The translations under genes were made by a program, and so were the position numbers. Under the pieces are notes generated by a model. It was not told where the DNA came from and did no database searches. It saw only the letters and a program-made list of their open reading frames with translations. From Candidatus Rhodoferax mariagerensis (GTDB lineage: Bacteria > Pseudomonadota > Gammaproteobacteria > Burkholderiales > Burkholderiaceae_C), in the NCBI GenBank assembly GCA_016719055.1, contig JADKAW010000013.1, positions 103,684 to 167,683 of the forward strand: a stretch of DNA of 64,000 nt. The letters run 5' to 3'. Below are positions 1-8,483 of the stretch, one piece after another (position 1 is the first letter of the stretch; each line of letters begins with the position of its first letter).

Positions 1-2
1 GG

Positions 3-65
3 GGAGTGGCCCCGCTGTTGCTGCGGCGTGATGCCCAAGGCCTGATTCCTGACGTTTCGCCATGA
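3..65 (+). CDS. C-terminal end of an upstream gene (partial)
   Basis: An open frame enters from the left edge and encodes about 20 residues ending LIPDVSP before a TGA that overlaps the next ATG by four bases (ATGA). The overlap suggests translational coupling with the following membrane protein. If that neighbour is an exosortase-associated protein, this could be the tail of the exosortase, but too little remains to identify it. Confidence 0.35.
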   Translation, partial: GVAPLLLRRDAQGLIPDVSP

Positions 66-697
66 ATTTTGCAAAATTCTGGACACCTCCCAAATCTTTG
101 GCGGTTTTTTTCGCGACAGCCCTGGTGCTGTTTCTGACGCTCATCCTGCTTTGGATGCCCGTGTCCAAATGGACCTCGTACCCCACGGCATGGCTGACCC
201 ACCTGACGCTGGAACAAGGTTCCCGGTATTGGGTGCGCACGGTGCACACCGAGCCAGGCCACATCGAGGTGGAAACCCGCATTGCAATCAAGATGGCTGG
301 CAACAACCCCAACCAGGGCGTGGCGGAGTTGGTCGTTGAGTCTGATCCTTCGCGTTACGCGTATGGGTTACCGCTGTTTTTGGCGCTGATGCTGGCCTCG
401 CGCGGGCCCAAGTTACCGAAAAAAGCGCTGATGGGGTACCTGATCTTGTTGGTGCCGCAAACCTTCAGCACGGTGCTTGAAATTTTGCGACAAATCGTGA
501 TGGCTGGTGGGCGGGCTGGTGCGCTGGCAGCGGATCAATGGCAACTGGAGGCGGTGGCGATGGGCTACCAAATGGGTTCGCTGCTGGTGCCCACGCTGGC
601 ACCGGTGGTGCTGTGGCTATGGCTGGAGCGCTCGTATTTCCAGACAGTGATTATTGGTGGCTGGTTGCCCCGTAATCAGGAACTACAAAATAAATAG
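62..697 (+). CDS. Membrane protein resembling exosortase H-associated proteins
   Basis: The product has 211 residues. It starts with a hydrophobic helix (about residues 13-33), then a short extracytoplasmic region, then hydrophobic stretches around residues 98-112, 122-135 and 165-190. The order (N-terminal anchor, a VAELVVESDPSRYAYG segment, then an LPLFLALMLA helix) resembles proteins encoded beside exosortase H (IPTLxxWG-CTERM sorting) in Comamonadaceae; this is recalled similarity, not a search. It is probably coupled to the upstream gene through an ATGA overlap. The last codons and the TAG stop lie inside a dispersed repeat that begins at 682, so the native C-terminus may have been replaced. 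It could also be an unrelated four-helix membrane protein. Confidence 0.5.
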   Translation: MNFAKFWTPPKSLAVFFATALVLFLTLILLWMPVSKWTSYPTAWLTHLTLEQGSRYWVRTVHTEPGHIEVETRIAIKMAGNNPNQGVAELVVESDPSRYAYGLPLFLALMLASRGPKLPKKALMGYLILLVPQTFSTVLEILRQIVMAGGRAGALAADQWQLEAVAMGYQMGSLLVPTLAPVVLWLWLERSYFQTVIIGGWLPRNQELQNK

Positions 698-735
698 CTG
701 GTAGCGCACACCTCATAAGGGCTGGAGGGATTTTT
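682..735 (+). repeat. Dispersed ~55-bp repeat, copy 1
   Basis: Core pattern: ACTACAAAA, then ATAGCTGGTAGCGC, a variable 6-9 bases, then ATAAGGGCTGGAGG and an A/T run. It matches copies at 2562, 21107, 26361, 38319, 39653, 44130, 51061, 53722, 57389 and 59303 in either orientation. This copy supplies the stop codon of the preceding gene. Confidence 0.75.
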
Positions 736-1288
736 CTCTAGTATTCCACTGGCCTTTGTCAGCCCGCCCGCGCCGACAAGTCGTCGGCCAGCTCGCGCAG
801 GCCAATCGCCTGCACGTCGGTGCTGATCGGAAAACGCTCGGAGCTGCAGCGCACATCTAAGTCTGCGCAGGGATAAACTTACAGCAAAAGTACCTCCAAT
901 CCCCCGCTGACCATGAATGCAACCGCACTGATTGCCAACCACATGAACGCACCATTTGGCGAACTGCTGTGTGCGCAGGATCTGGCGGACTCGCTGCGTG
1001 TGGGCAGGCTCAGCGCCAAATCCGGGCAGGCCAGTGCTGCGCTGGGCTATCTATTTGTGGAAACTGACCCGCGCCTGATTGCAAGCTGTGCTTTTGAAGT
1101 CGGGACAAGTCTGGCCAATGCCAGCCTGCTTTATCTTGACACACTTGATCATCAAGCACCCAGAAGTCCCCAATGGGAGCAAGCGGTGGCAGGGCAATTG
1201 TGACCACTGCTGCCGGGATTCAAGCGCATCAGGCCACGGGTTTCTTAGCCAGTTTTCAAACTTACGGACGCTTTCACGCGCATCGACC
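736..1288. other. Intergenic region upstream of purT without a supported gene
   Basis: About 550 bases. On the minus strand, 759-870 encodes about 38 residues ending LRELADDLSARAG, following an in-frame stop. It reads like the C-terminus of a lost gene, but I do not recognise it. On the plus strand a 96-codon frame (913-1203) starts with ATG but has no good ribosome binding site and no recognisable family. I see no RNA gene or terminator. Confidence 0.4.
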
Positions 1289-2530
1289 ATGACCACCATC
1301 GGCACACCCCTGTCCCCCCACGCTACCAAAGTCATGCTGCTAGGCAGCGGCGAGCTGGGCAAAGAGGTGCTGATTGCGCTGCAGCGCCTGGGCGTGGAGA
1401 CCATTGCGGTTGACCGTTACGACAACGCACCGGGCCAGCAGGTGGCGCACCACGCGCGCACCATCACCATGAGCGACCCGGCCATGCTGCGTGCGCTGAT
1501 TGAAGAAGAAAAGCCGGACCTGGTGGTGCCTGAAATTGAAGCCATTGCCACGCCCATGCTCGAAGTGCTGGAAGCCACCGGTGTGGTGCGTGTGGTACCC
1601 ACGGCCCGTGCCGCACGGCTGACGATGGACCGCGAGGGCATTCGCCGCCTGGCTGCCGAAACGCTGGGCCTGCCCACCAGCCCCTACCAGTTTTGTGATT
1701 CGTTGGCTGAGCTGCAAGCCGCCATCAACGGCGTAGCTGGCCAACCCGGCATTGGTTACCCCTGCATTGTCAAGCCGGTGATGAGCAGCTCGGGCAAAGG
1801 CCAAAGCAAGATCAACGGCCCATCTGATGTGCAAAAAGCCTGGGACTACGCCATGGCCGGTGGGCGCGTGAGCCACGGTCGCGTGATTGTGGAAGGCTTT
1901 ATCAATTTCGACTACGAAATCACCCTGCTAACGGTGCGTGCCCGTGGTGCAGACGGCCAGATCGACACCCATTTTTGCGAACCCATTGGCCACATCCAGG
2001 TCAACGGCGACTATGTGGAAAGCTGGCAACCGCACCCGATGCACCCGCAAGCGCTGGAACAAGCTCGTTCAATTGCCAAAACTGTGACCGACGACTTGGG
2101 CCAGGGTGTGGATGGCCAGCCAGGCGGCCTGGGGCTGTTTGGCGTGGAGCTGTTTGTAAAGGGCGACCAGGTCTGGTTCAGCGAGGTATCGCCGCGCCCG
2201 CACGACACCGGGCTGGTGACCCTGACCACGCAGTTTCAGAGCGAGTTTGAGCTGCATGCCCGCGCCATTTTGGGCTTGCCGGTGAACACCGCGCTGCGCT
2301 CACCGGGTGCCAGTGCGGTGATTTACGGCGGCGTGGATACGCAGGGCATTGTGTTTGACGGCGTGGACGAGGCGCTGCGTGTGCCGGGCACCGACCTGCG
2401 CCTGTTTGGCAAGCCCGAGAGTTTTGTCAAACGCCGCATGGGGGTGGCGCTGGCATTTGATGCGGACGTGCAGGTGGCCCGTCAAAACGCCAAACTGGCG
2501 GCCAGCAAAGTCAAACCACGGGCGGCCTGA
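1289..2530 (+). CDS. purT: Formate-dependent phosphoribosylglycinamide formyltransferase
   Basis: The product has 413 residues from the chosen ATG (protein start MTTIGTPLSP). PurT makes formyl-GAR from GAR, formate and ATP in purine synthesis, an alternative to folate-dependent PurN. It is an ATP-grasp enzyme: the N-terminal dinucleotide-like loop MLLGSGELGKE (about residues 16-26) is followed by the ATP-binding segment IVKPVMSSSGKGQS and the metal-binding stretch FSEVSPRPHDTGLVT. E. coli PurT is slightly shorter (392). The frame is open further upstream to 1079, but that extension shows no PurT similarity, so the ATG at 1289 is preferred. It is monocistronic as far as visible. Identification is secure. 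Confidence 0.95.
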   Translation: MTTIGTPLSPHATKVMLLGSGELGKEVLIALQRLGVETIAVDRYDNAPGQQVAHHARTITMSDPAMLRALIEEEKPDLVVPEIEAIATPMLEVLEATGVVRVVPTARAARLTMDREGIRRLAAETLGLPTSPYQFCDSLAELQAAINGVAGQPGIGYPCIVKPVMSSSGKGQSKINGPSDVQKAWDYAMAGGRVSHGRVIVEGFINFDYEITLLTVRARGADGQIDTHFCEPIGHIQVNGDYVESWQPHPMHPQALEQARSIAKTVTDDLGQGVDGQPGGLGLFGVELFVKGDQVWFSEVSPRPHDTGLVTLTTQFQSEFELHARAILGLPVNTALRSPGASAVIYGGVDTQGIVFDGVDEALRVPGTDLRLFGKPESFVKRRMGVALAFDADVQVARQNAKLAASKVKPRAA

Positions 2531-2561
2531 GCACCCGCTTCAGGTGCATTGCCATTTTCGA

Positions 2562-2619
2562 AACACTCAATTAATCATAGCGACTATCGCATGATGCATA
2601 AGGGCTACAGTCCTTTTTG
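2562..2619 (+). repeat. Dispersed ~55-bp repeat, copy 2
   Basis: It lies between the convergent ends of purT and the DUF4143 ATPase gene. Recognisable core: TCATAGCGACTATCGC, a spacer, GCATAAGGGCTACAG and a T run. It is more diverged than copy 1. Confidence 0.6.
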
Positions 2620-2627
2620 TCTAAAAC

Positions 2628-3761
2628 TCAGACCGCCAGCGCGGCCATCCAGTGCGCGGCGTCCCGGATTTTCAATCGCGCCATGTCGGCCTCTGCCTTG
2701 CACTCGCGCACTAATTGCACCGCCTGCGCTTGCGGCCATTGCTCGGCAAAACGGGCCAGGGCACGGTGTGGTTTGGCGTCTGACAACTTGCATTCGATCA
2801 GGTGCGTGAGCGTGTCCCCAGCACTCAGGCAAAAATCCACCTCGGCCTCATCCTTGGTGCGGATATAGTGCAAATCGACCGGCGCGCCGCGGGTGTCCTG
2901 CTGCCAGTGCACGTTTTTCAGCAAATGGCAGGCCACCAGGTTCTCAAAGCGGATGCCTTCATCGCCCAAAACCAGGCCGATGTCATAAAAATACACTTTG
3001 GGCGCCTGCAGTGTGGCCCTTGCAATGTTGCGGTGCCAGGGACGCACCACAAACACAATGAACAGTGCCTGCAAGATGTCGAGGTATTTGCCCAGCGTGA
3101 CCGACGAAATATTGAGATCACGCGACAAAGAGGCCAGCGACAGGGGCGAGCCCACGCGCGAGCGCAGCATCTCGACAAACAAGCGCATGGTGTTGACCTC
3201 TTGCAGACGCGAAAACTCCAGCACGTCCTCGCGCACCATACCGGCAAAGTAGTCGTTGCGCCAACGCTGGGCGTCGTTATCCGTTTGGGCCAACGCCGGC
3301 TCCGGGAAGCCACCGCGCGCCAGCAAATGCGTCAGTGCCACCTGCGGTGTGGCCTGCATTTGCTCAGACCATTCGCGCACCGAAAAGGGGTGCAGGCGCA
3401 GCCTGAAGTAGCGCCCGGCCAGTGATTCGCCGCTGTGACGAAAGGTGTCCATGCGGGCGCTGCTGGTGACCAGCAGTTGCTGAGCCAGCGGGCGGCCGTC
3501 GGCCACGCCTTTGAGCCAACCCTTCCAGCCAGCCATCTTGTGGATTTCGTCGAGCACCAACAGCGGCGCACTGGCGCGCCAGTTTTGCCCCAGCATCACG
3601 GCGCGGTGCGCTGCAACGTCATAGTTGAGGTACTGCGCGCCAGGCAGTTCAGCCACCAACTGGCGGCTCAGCGTCGTTTTGCCGACCTGGCGTGGCCCGG
3701 TCAGTACAACCATTTTGTGCGCTAGGTCTTGGCGCAACCGAGTGTCTAAATAGCGCTTCAT
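2628..3761 (-). CDS. AAA-family ATPase with DUF4143 domain
   Basis: The product has 377 residues. The N-terminal AAA_14 domain carries a Walker A motif TGPRQVGKTT (residues 21-30) and a Walker B/DEIH-type motif LLVLDEIHKM. The C-terminal half (about 190-370) is the DUF4143 region, with a nuclease-like DEAEVDF...ECKL motif that recalls restriction-like folds. The cellular role of this family is unsettled. It is widespread, often as orphan genes, and is suspected to have toxin- or defence-related functions. It stands alone here, converging on purT, with a perfect 14-bp inverted repeat immediately upstream of its start that could be an autoregulatory operator. The family assignment is strong; the function is unknown. 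Confidence 0.88.
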   Translation of the reverse strand: MKRYLDTRLRQDLAHKMVVLTGPRQVGKTTLSRQLVAELPGAQYLNYDVAAHRAVMLGQNWRASAPLLVLDEIHKMAGWKGWLKGVADGRPLAQQLLVTSSARMDTFRHSGESLAGRYFRLRLHPFSVREWSEQMQATPQVALTHLLARGGFPEPALAQTDNDAQRWRNDYFAGMVREDVLEFSRLQEVNTMRLFVEMLRSRVGSPLSLASLSRDLNISSVTLGKYLDILQALFIVFVVRPWHRNIARATLQAPKVYFYDIGLVLGDEGIRFENLVACHLLKNVHWQQDTRGAPVDLHYIRTKDEAEVDFCLSAGDTLTHLIECKLSDAKPHRALARFAEQWPQAQAVQLVRECKAEADMARLKIRDAAHWMAALAV

Positions 3762-3763
3762 AC

Positions 3764-3793
3764 GACTATTTTAAATATTTATTTAAAATAGTC
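3764..3793. promoter_or_regulatory. Perfect AT-rich palindrome upstream of the DUF4143 ATPase
   Basis: The arms 3764-3777 (GACTATTTTAAATA) and 3780-3793 are exact reverse complements separated by TT. It begins two bases from the start codon at 3761, so it covers the likely leader or promoter of the gene. An operator or a 5' hairpin is inferred from position alone. Confidence 0.65.
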
Positions 3794-3875
3794 GCCACTT
3801 TCTTTCAAATTACTTTGATTAAGTCGGATAAATAGAGCCGGCTGAGCTGACATCACATCAGCCCCGCGCGCGGTT

Positions 3876-5624
3876 TCACTTTTCAAGCACGTAGGTGCCC
3901 GGTGCGTCAGCCAACGCCGGGAACTTGCGTCGCCGAGCGCCATAGGCCGGCACCATCGCGCCGGTGCGCGCGTTCAACCAGGCGGCCCAGTCACCCCACC
4001 AGCTTCCTGGCAACTTGGGTGATTGCGCCAACCAGTCCTGCGCCGATTGCTCTGCGGTGGGCTCACCAATCCAGTACGAGCGCTTGGGCGGATCGACCGG
4101 AGGATTGACGATGCCCAGAATATGCCCGGAGGTGGACAGCACAAAACGCACCGGCGCAGCCGGGTGCACCACCCGGCGGATCTGGTAACAACTGGTCCAC
4201 GGCGCAATATGATCGTCACGTGCGGTCACCGCATACAACGGCTGGGTGATCCGGCCCAGGTTGATGGGCTCATCGGCAATGATCAGCGCATCGGGCTCGA
4301 CCAGACGGTTGTGCAGATACATCTGGCGCAGGTAATACGAGTGCATCGCCTGCGGCATACGGGTGGCGTCCATGTTCCAGAACAGCACGTCAAACTTGGG
4401 CAAGTCTTCACCCAGCAGGTAGCTGCTGACCCAGTAGTTCCAGATCAGGCTGTTGGAGCGCAGCAGTCGAAACGACGCGGCCATCTCGTTGCCGTCCAGA
4501 TAACCTTTTTTGGCCATCAGCCCCTCCAGTGCGCTGATGCTCTCTTCGTCGATGAACACCTCAATCTCGCCGGGGTGTGAAAAATCGGTCAACGTGGCAA
4601 ACAGCGTCCAGTGCGCCACCGGCATCTTGTCCGGGCCAAAGTGGCGGTTCGCCCACGCCATGTAGGTGCTGACCAGCGTGCCGCCAATGCAATAGCCCAC
4701 CAGATGCACCTGGGGCAATTTGCACAGGTTGGTCACCGTTCGCACCACTTCGTCCACGCCTTGCAGCAGGTAGTCGTCCAGACGTACATCGCGCATGTCG
4801 GCATCTGGGTTTTTCCAGCTGGTGATGAAGACCGAGAAGCCCTGGTCGGTCAGGTGCTTGACCATGCTTTTCTGTGCCGTCAGGTCCAGGATGTAGTACT
4901 TGTTGATCCAAGGCGTAACGATCACGATCGGCATGGCGCGCACCTTGTCGGTGGTCGGGGTGTGGTGAATCAACTCGACCAGCCGGTTGCGGTGGACCAC
5001 CTTGCCCGGCGTGGTACCCAGATCTTTGCCAACCACAAAGGCATCGGGCTCGACCATCAAAATATTTTGCGCCTCCATGTCGCGCATGAAGTTGCTCCAG
5101 CCCGTGACCGCACTTTGCCCGCCGGTCTTGACAAAGCGCTGAATCGCCTGTGGGTTGAGCCAGAAGAAATTGGTCGGGGCCAGCATGTTGAGCCCGACTC
5201 GCTGCCAAAAGTCGGCCACTTGGCGCTCATGATTAGTCAGGCCCGGCGTTTGCGCCACCGCGTCCTGCAACCGGTGCGTCAACAGCAGGTAGTGTTCTTT
5301 CAGCAAATCCCAGGCCGGCCAGTCGGACCAGGCGGCATCGGCAAAACGTTCGTCGTCCGGGTTGCGCGGCTCCGGGTCCCCTTCGCTCAAGCCCAGCATG
5401 CGCCGAGCGCCGTGGCCGTAGATTTTCAGCAGATCCGCCGACAGGTTGGACGCAACACGCCATAACTCCTGTGGATGCTGCGCCCAGGCCAGTTGGGCCT
5501 TGAGCTGCGAGGACAGGATGCCAAATGGGTCTACCGTCTTGCTTAGCGCTTTGAAACCAGCATCAAGGGGCAAGTGTGTTTTGACGACTGGCTCTGACTT
5601 TGTGCAGGTTGCTTGCTTGGACAT
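3876..5624 (-). CDS. phaC: Class I poly(3-hydroxyalkanoate) synthase
   Basis: The product has 582 residues, typical of class I PhaC. It polymerises (R)-3-hydroxyacyl-CoA at the granule surface. The lipase-like box GYCIGGT places the nucleophile at Cys312 (Cys319 in Cupriavidus necator). The catalytic Asp is in TARDDHIAPW and the His in STSGHILGIVNPP. An N-terminal PhaC_N domain precedes the alpha/beta-hydrolase core. A GGAGGG ribosome binding site lies just upstream of the ATG. No phaA, phaB or phasin gene is adjacent. It follows the secretion operon on the same strand after a 126-bp gap and is probably transcribed separately. Identification is secure. Confidence 0.95.
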   Translation of the reverse strand: MSKQATCTKSEPVVKTHLPLDAGFKALSKTVDPFGILSSQLKAQLAWAQHPQELWRVASNLSADLLKIYGHGARRMLGLSEGDPEPRNPDDERFADAAWSDWPAWDLLKEHYLLLTHRLQDAVAQTPGLTNHERQVADFWQRVGLNMLAPTNFFWLNPQAIQRFVKTGGQSAVTGWSNFMRDMEAQNILMVEPDAFVVGKDLGTTPGKVVHRNRLVELIHHTPTTDKVRAMPIVIVTPWINKYYILDLTAQKSMVKHLTDQGFSVFITSWKNPDADMRDVRLDDYLLQGVDEVVRTVTNLCKLPQVHLVGYCIGGTLVSTYMAWANRHFGPDKMPVAHWTLFATLTDFSHPGEIEVFIDEESISALEGLMAKKGYLDGNEMAASFRLLRSNSLIWNYWVSSYLLGEDLPKFDVLFWNMDATRMPQAMHSYYLRQMYLHNRLVEPDALIIADEPINLGRITQPLYAVTARDDHIAPWTSCYQIRRVVHPAAPVRFVLSTSGHILGIVNPPVDPPKRSYWIGEPTAEQSAQDWLAQSPKLPGSWWGDWAAWLNARTGAMVPAYGARRRKFPALADAPGTYVLEK

Positions 5625-5750
5625 GATTCATTCCCTCCATGCGACTCGGTACATAGCTACCGAGATCGCCCCAATGATTAAACGCGCATCGCGCATGCTA
5701 CGAGCACTCGATGCCACAGGGGTGCGATTGCGTCAAACAACTACAAAAAA

Positions 5751-7085
5751 TCAGTAGCGCAGGGTCTGGTTGATGAACTGCACACTGCTTTCACCGGCAT
5801 CACCCACCAGGGAACGCAAACGCAGTTGAGACAACAGATAGACGTAACGCGCCGATGATAGGTCCAGCATTGCAGATGCCCGTCTGCTCTCGGCATCGAA
5901 CACATCCAATCGGGTACGGCCGCCCGCCTGCAAAGACCGCCGACTGGACGCCAATGACTGCTCAGCAGAACTTACTGCCTGCTCCAATGCCCTGACACGC
6001 AGCACACCCTCGGTCACAGCTCGAAACTCTTTGAATACCCGCACGCTCAGGTCACGCTGTGCCGCTTCCAGCAGGTATTCAGCCCGCTCTTTATTGGCAA
6101 CAGCCTGGCGAATCGAGGCATTCACAGCGCCACCCGCGTAAAGAGGCACATTGAGTTGCAAGCCTACGGCTCGTTGTTCATAACTCGAATTCACACTCAG
6201 ACTGTTCTCACTGCTGCTGCGTGACCAGTAGGCCACTGCATCGAGCGTTGGAAGATGCCCTGCCCTGGCCTTTTCAATTTCCTGTTGGGCAATGTCAACT
6301 CGTGCCTGCAGCATTTGCAACTCGGGGCTCTTCAACTTGGCCAGCGCCACCCAATCCTCCAACCGGTCCGGGTCAGGTCGCACCAGCGACAGGGCGGCTG
6401 GATTTAAAACGGCCAGTTGGCGCACAGGCTGATTCACGATGACCTGAAGCTGTTGACGCGTAAATTCAACGTTTTGCTGCGCCTCCAGTTCCCGCGCCAG
6501 CCCCATGTCAAGACGCGCTAGTGCCTCATCCACGTCAGTACGTATGCCCGAGCCTGCAGAGAGCATTTTCTTTGCGGCCTCGACATGCGAGCGAAACGTG
6601 TCCAGCTGATTTTTCGCCAGTGCCCACTGGTCCTCTGCCAGCAGTGCATCAAGGTAAGCGCCCGCTACCCGCACTGCCAGGTTTTGCAGCTCACCGTTCA
6701 AGGCCGCGTCGGCTTCGACAACCTGAAATTTGGCTTGTTGAAAACTCGACCATTGGTACCAGCGAAACAAGGGTTGTCGAATGGACAAGGTATCGTTTTT
6801 GCTGGGATAGTCGTACGTCATTTGCGCCTGAACCCCTAGAAAATTGGGGGTTCGACTGGTGAGATGGTTGTCATTGCGATAAAAGCTGGCACTCACATTG
6901 GGCAAGAGTTGGGCTCGCGCAATGGGCACTGCTTCCTGACCAGCGCTGGCCTGCGAACGTGCCGCCATTAACGTGGCGTCTTGCTGCAAGGCTGCCTGAT
7001 AGGCCTGGCTCAAATCCATGGCCCAAGGCGACTGGAAAAGAGTCGCACCCAGTGTGGTGGCAACACAAAGAAGAATAGCTTTCAC
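5751..7085 (-). CDS. TolC-family outer-membrane channel of a type I secretion system
   Basis: The product has 444 residues with an N-terminal signal peptide (about residues 1-22, cleavage near SPWAMD). The mature part shows the duplicated OEP layout of TolC: long alternating heptad-like helices (ALNGELQNLAVRVAGAYLDALLAEDQW in pieces) around a central strand region. The family forms the trimeric channel-tunnel that takes substrate from the ABC/HlyD complex across the outer membrane. It is the last gene of the operon, only 3 bp after the HlyD gene. The stop codon region (5739-5762) resembles the first half of the dispersed 55-bp repeat, which may have trimmed the 3' end. Confidence 0.88.
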   Translation of the reverse strand: MKAILLCVATTLGATLFQSPWAMDLSQAYQAALQQDATLMAARSQASAGQEAVPIARAQLLPNVSASFYRNDNHLTSRTPNFLGVQAQMTYDYPSKNDTLSIRQPLFRWYQWSSFQQAKFQVVEADAALNGELQNLAVRVAGAYLDALLAEDQWALAKNQLDTFRSHVEAAKKMLSAGSGIRTDVDEALARLDMGLARELEAQQNVEFTRQQLQVIVNQPVRQLAVLNPAALSLVRPDPDRLEDWVALAKLKSPELQMLQARVDIAQQEIEKARAGHLPTLDAVAYWSRSSSENSLSVNSSYEQRAVGLQLNVPLYAGGAVNASIRQAVANKERAEYLLEAAQRDLSVRVFKEFRAVTEGVLRVRALEQAVSSAEQSLASSRRSLQAGGRTRLDVFDAESRRASAMLDLSSARYVYLLSQLRLRSLVGDAGESSVQFINQTLRY

Positions 7086-7088
7086 AGC

Positions 7089-8471
7089 TCACTCCTCTTT
7101 CATGGCCGCAGCCATGCGCTTGGTCAGCGGATGCAGCAGATAGGTCAACAAGGATCGCTCACCCGTTTTGAACACCACCTCGATCGGCATACCAGGCTGC
7201 ATCTGGTGTTTGCCCAGCGCACCCATGCCTTCGGACGTCACCTTGACACGGGCCAGGTAATAGCTGACATTGGTTTGGGGCTCTAGCATCAAATCGTTTG
7301 AAATTGATTGCACCACCCCCTGCACCACCAGTTGCGGCGCATGTGCAAACGCTGAAAACCGCACATCCACAAACAATCCGGCGTGCACCTTGTCAATCAG
7401 GTGCGGCGCCACATGGACCTCCAGCAACAAGGCTTCATTGTCAGGCACCACGTCCATCAGTTTTTGGCCGGGTTGCAACACGCTACCGGGTGTTTGTACC
7501 GCCAGGCCCAGCACCTGCCCAGCGACAGGTGCCTTGATCTCGTTGCGCGCAAGATCCTCTGTTACCGCCAAAAGCCTTGCCTCATCGGACAAAACCTCGC
7601 GGGTCACATCGGCCAGCTGCGTTTCAACTTCTTTACGGTATTCCTTTTGCAATGCAATGATTCGCTGACGCAACTCGCTGATGGTCGAGGTGCCCCGTAA
7701 CCGGTTGCCCTGCAACTCGGCCAGCGCCGTCGTGGAGTCCGCCACCATGCGTTCAAGTTCAAGCTGTCGGTTGCGCGGCGCATAGCCGTCTCGCACCAAA
7801 CTGCGGGTGTTCTCCAACTCATCTTGCAGCAATGCCAACTGTCGTTGCCGGCTGCTGAACATACCGGCATAAGCTTCGAGCACGCCCTCCTGCCCGTGAA
7901 TGCCAGCCTCATTGCCTTCAATGGCCGCCTTCAAAGCCAAACGGCGTGATTCGAACAGTTGCTGCTGTGTTTGCAGTTGCTGGCCGATCAAAGGATCTTT
8001 GGCAGCGACAAGCAAATCGGCGTGAAACCGAATGCTGGGCAGACCCAGCTGCTCAGCCTGCAAACGCCCCTGCATGGCGCGCAGTCCCAGATAGCGCTGG
8101 CGCACCGACTCAAAATTGGCTTTCGACATTGCATCATCCAGCCTGACCAGCACCTGACCAGACTTGACCTGGTCTCCTTCGCGCACCAGCACCTCCTTGA
8201 CAATACCTCCTGTCAAATGCTGCACCGGCTTGCGCTTGGTGTCGATAGTCACCAGTCCGGGGGCCGGCACCCCCTCATCCAGGGGTGCCAGTCCGGCCCA
8301 CAATAAAAACCCGCCAAAGCCCAGACCCAGTGCCCACAAACCCGTCCTGGCCGCCCGCCCTGCGTCTGCTGACAAAGGCGTTCTGGCCGGCGCAGGCGTG
8401 GCGCTGCTGGCTTGGCCCGTGAAATCAGCCATCTTTTTATTCATATCGGTCGCCGGTTGATCGTTAAACAT
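7089..8471 (-). CDS. HlyD-family type I secretion periplasmic adaptor
   Basis: The product has 460 residues. A short cytoplasmic N-terminus is followed by one membrane helix (about 47-65), the conserved post-membrane segment with LVTIDTKRKPVQHLTGGIV, a lipoyl-like half with DQVKSGQVLVRLDD, a long coiled coil (roughly 120-300), the second lipoyl half and the C-terminal beta domain with the family motif MQPGMPIEVVFKTGERSLL. It would link the inner-membrane ABC exporter to TolC. The first ATG is used; an in-frame ATG nine codons on is possible. It is 12 bp downstream of the ABC gene and 3 bp upstream of the channel gene, so all are co-transcribed. Confidence 0.92.
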   Translation of the reverse strand: MFNDQPATDMNKKMADFTGQASSATPAPARTPLSADAGRAARTGLWALGLGFGGFLLWAGLAPLDEGVPAPGLVTIDTKRKPVQHLTGGIVKEVLVREGDQVKSGQVLVRLDDAMSKANFESVRQRYLGLRAMQGRLQAEQLGLPSIRFHADLLVAAKDPLIGQQLQTQQQLFESRRLALKAAIEGNEAGIHGQEGVLEAYAGMFSSRQRQLALLQDELENTRSLVRDGYAPRNRQLELERMVADSTTALAELQGNRLRGTSTISELRQRIIALQKEYRKEVETQLADVTREVLSDEARLLAVTEDLARNEIKAPVAGQVLGLAVQTPGSVLQPGQKLMDVVPDNEALLLEVHVAPHLIDKVHAGLFVDVRFSAFAHAPQLVVQGVVQSISNDLMLEPQTNVSYYLARVKVTSEGMGALGKHQMQPGMPIEVVFKTGERSLLTYLLHPLTKRMAAAMKEE

Positions 8472-8483
8472 ACCCGGGCGCGT

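Noticed and set aside
913..1203. A 96-codon plus-strand frame upstream of purT
   Set aside because: No ribosome binding site and no recognisable family; kept only as a note in the intergenic entry.
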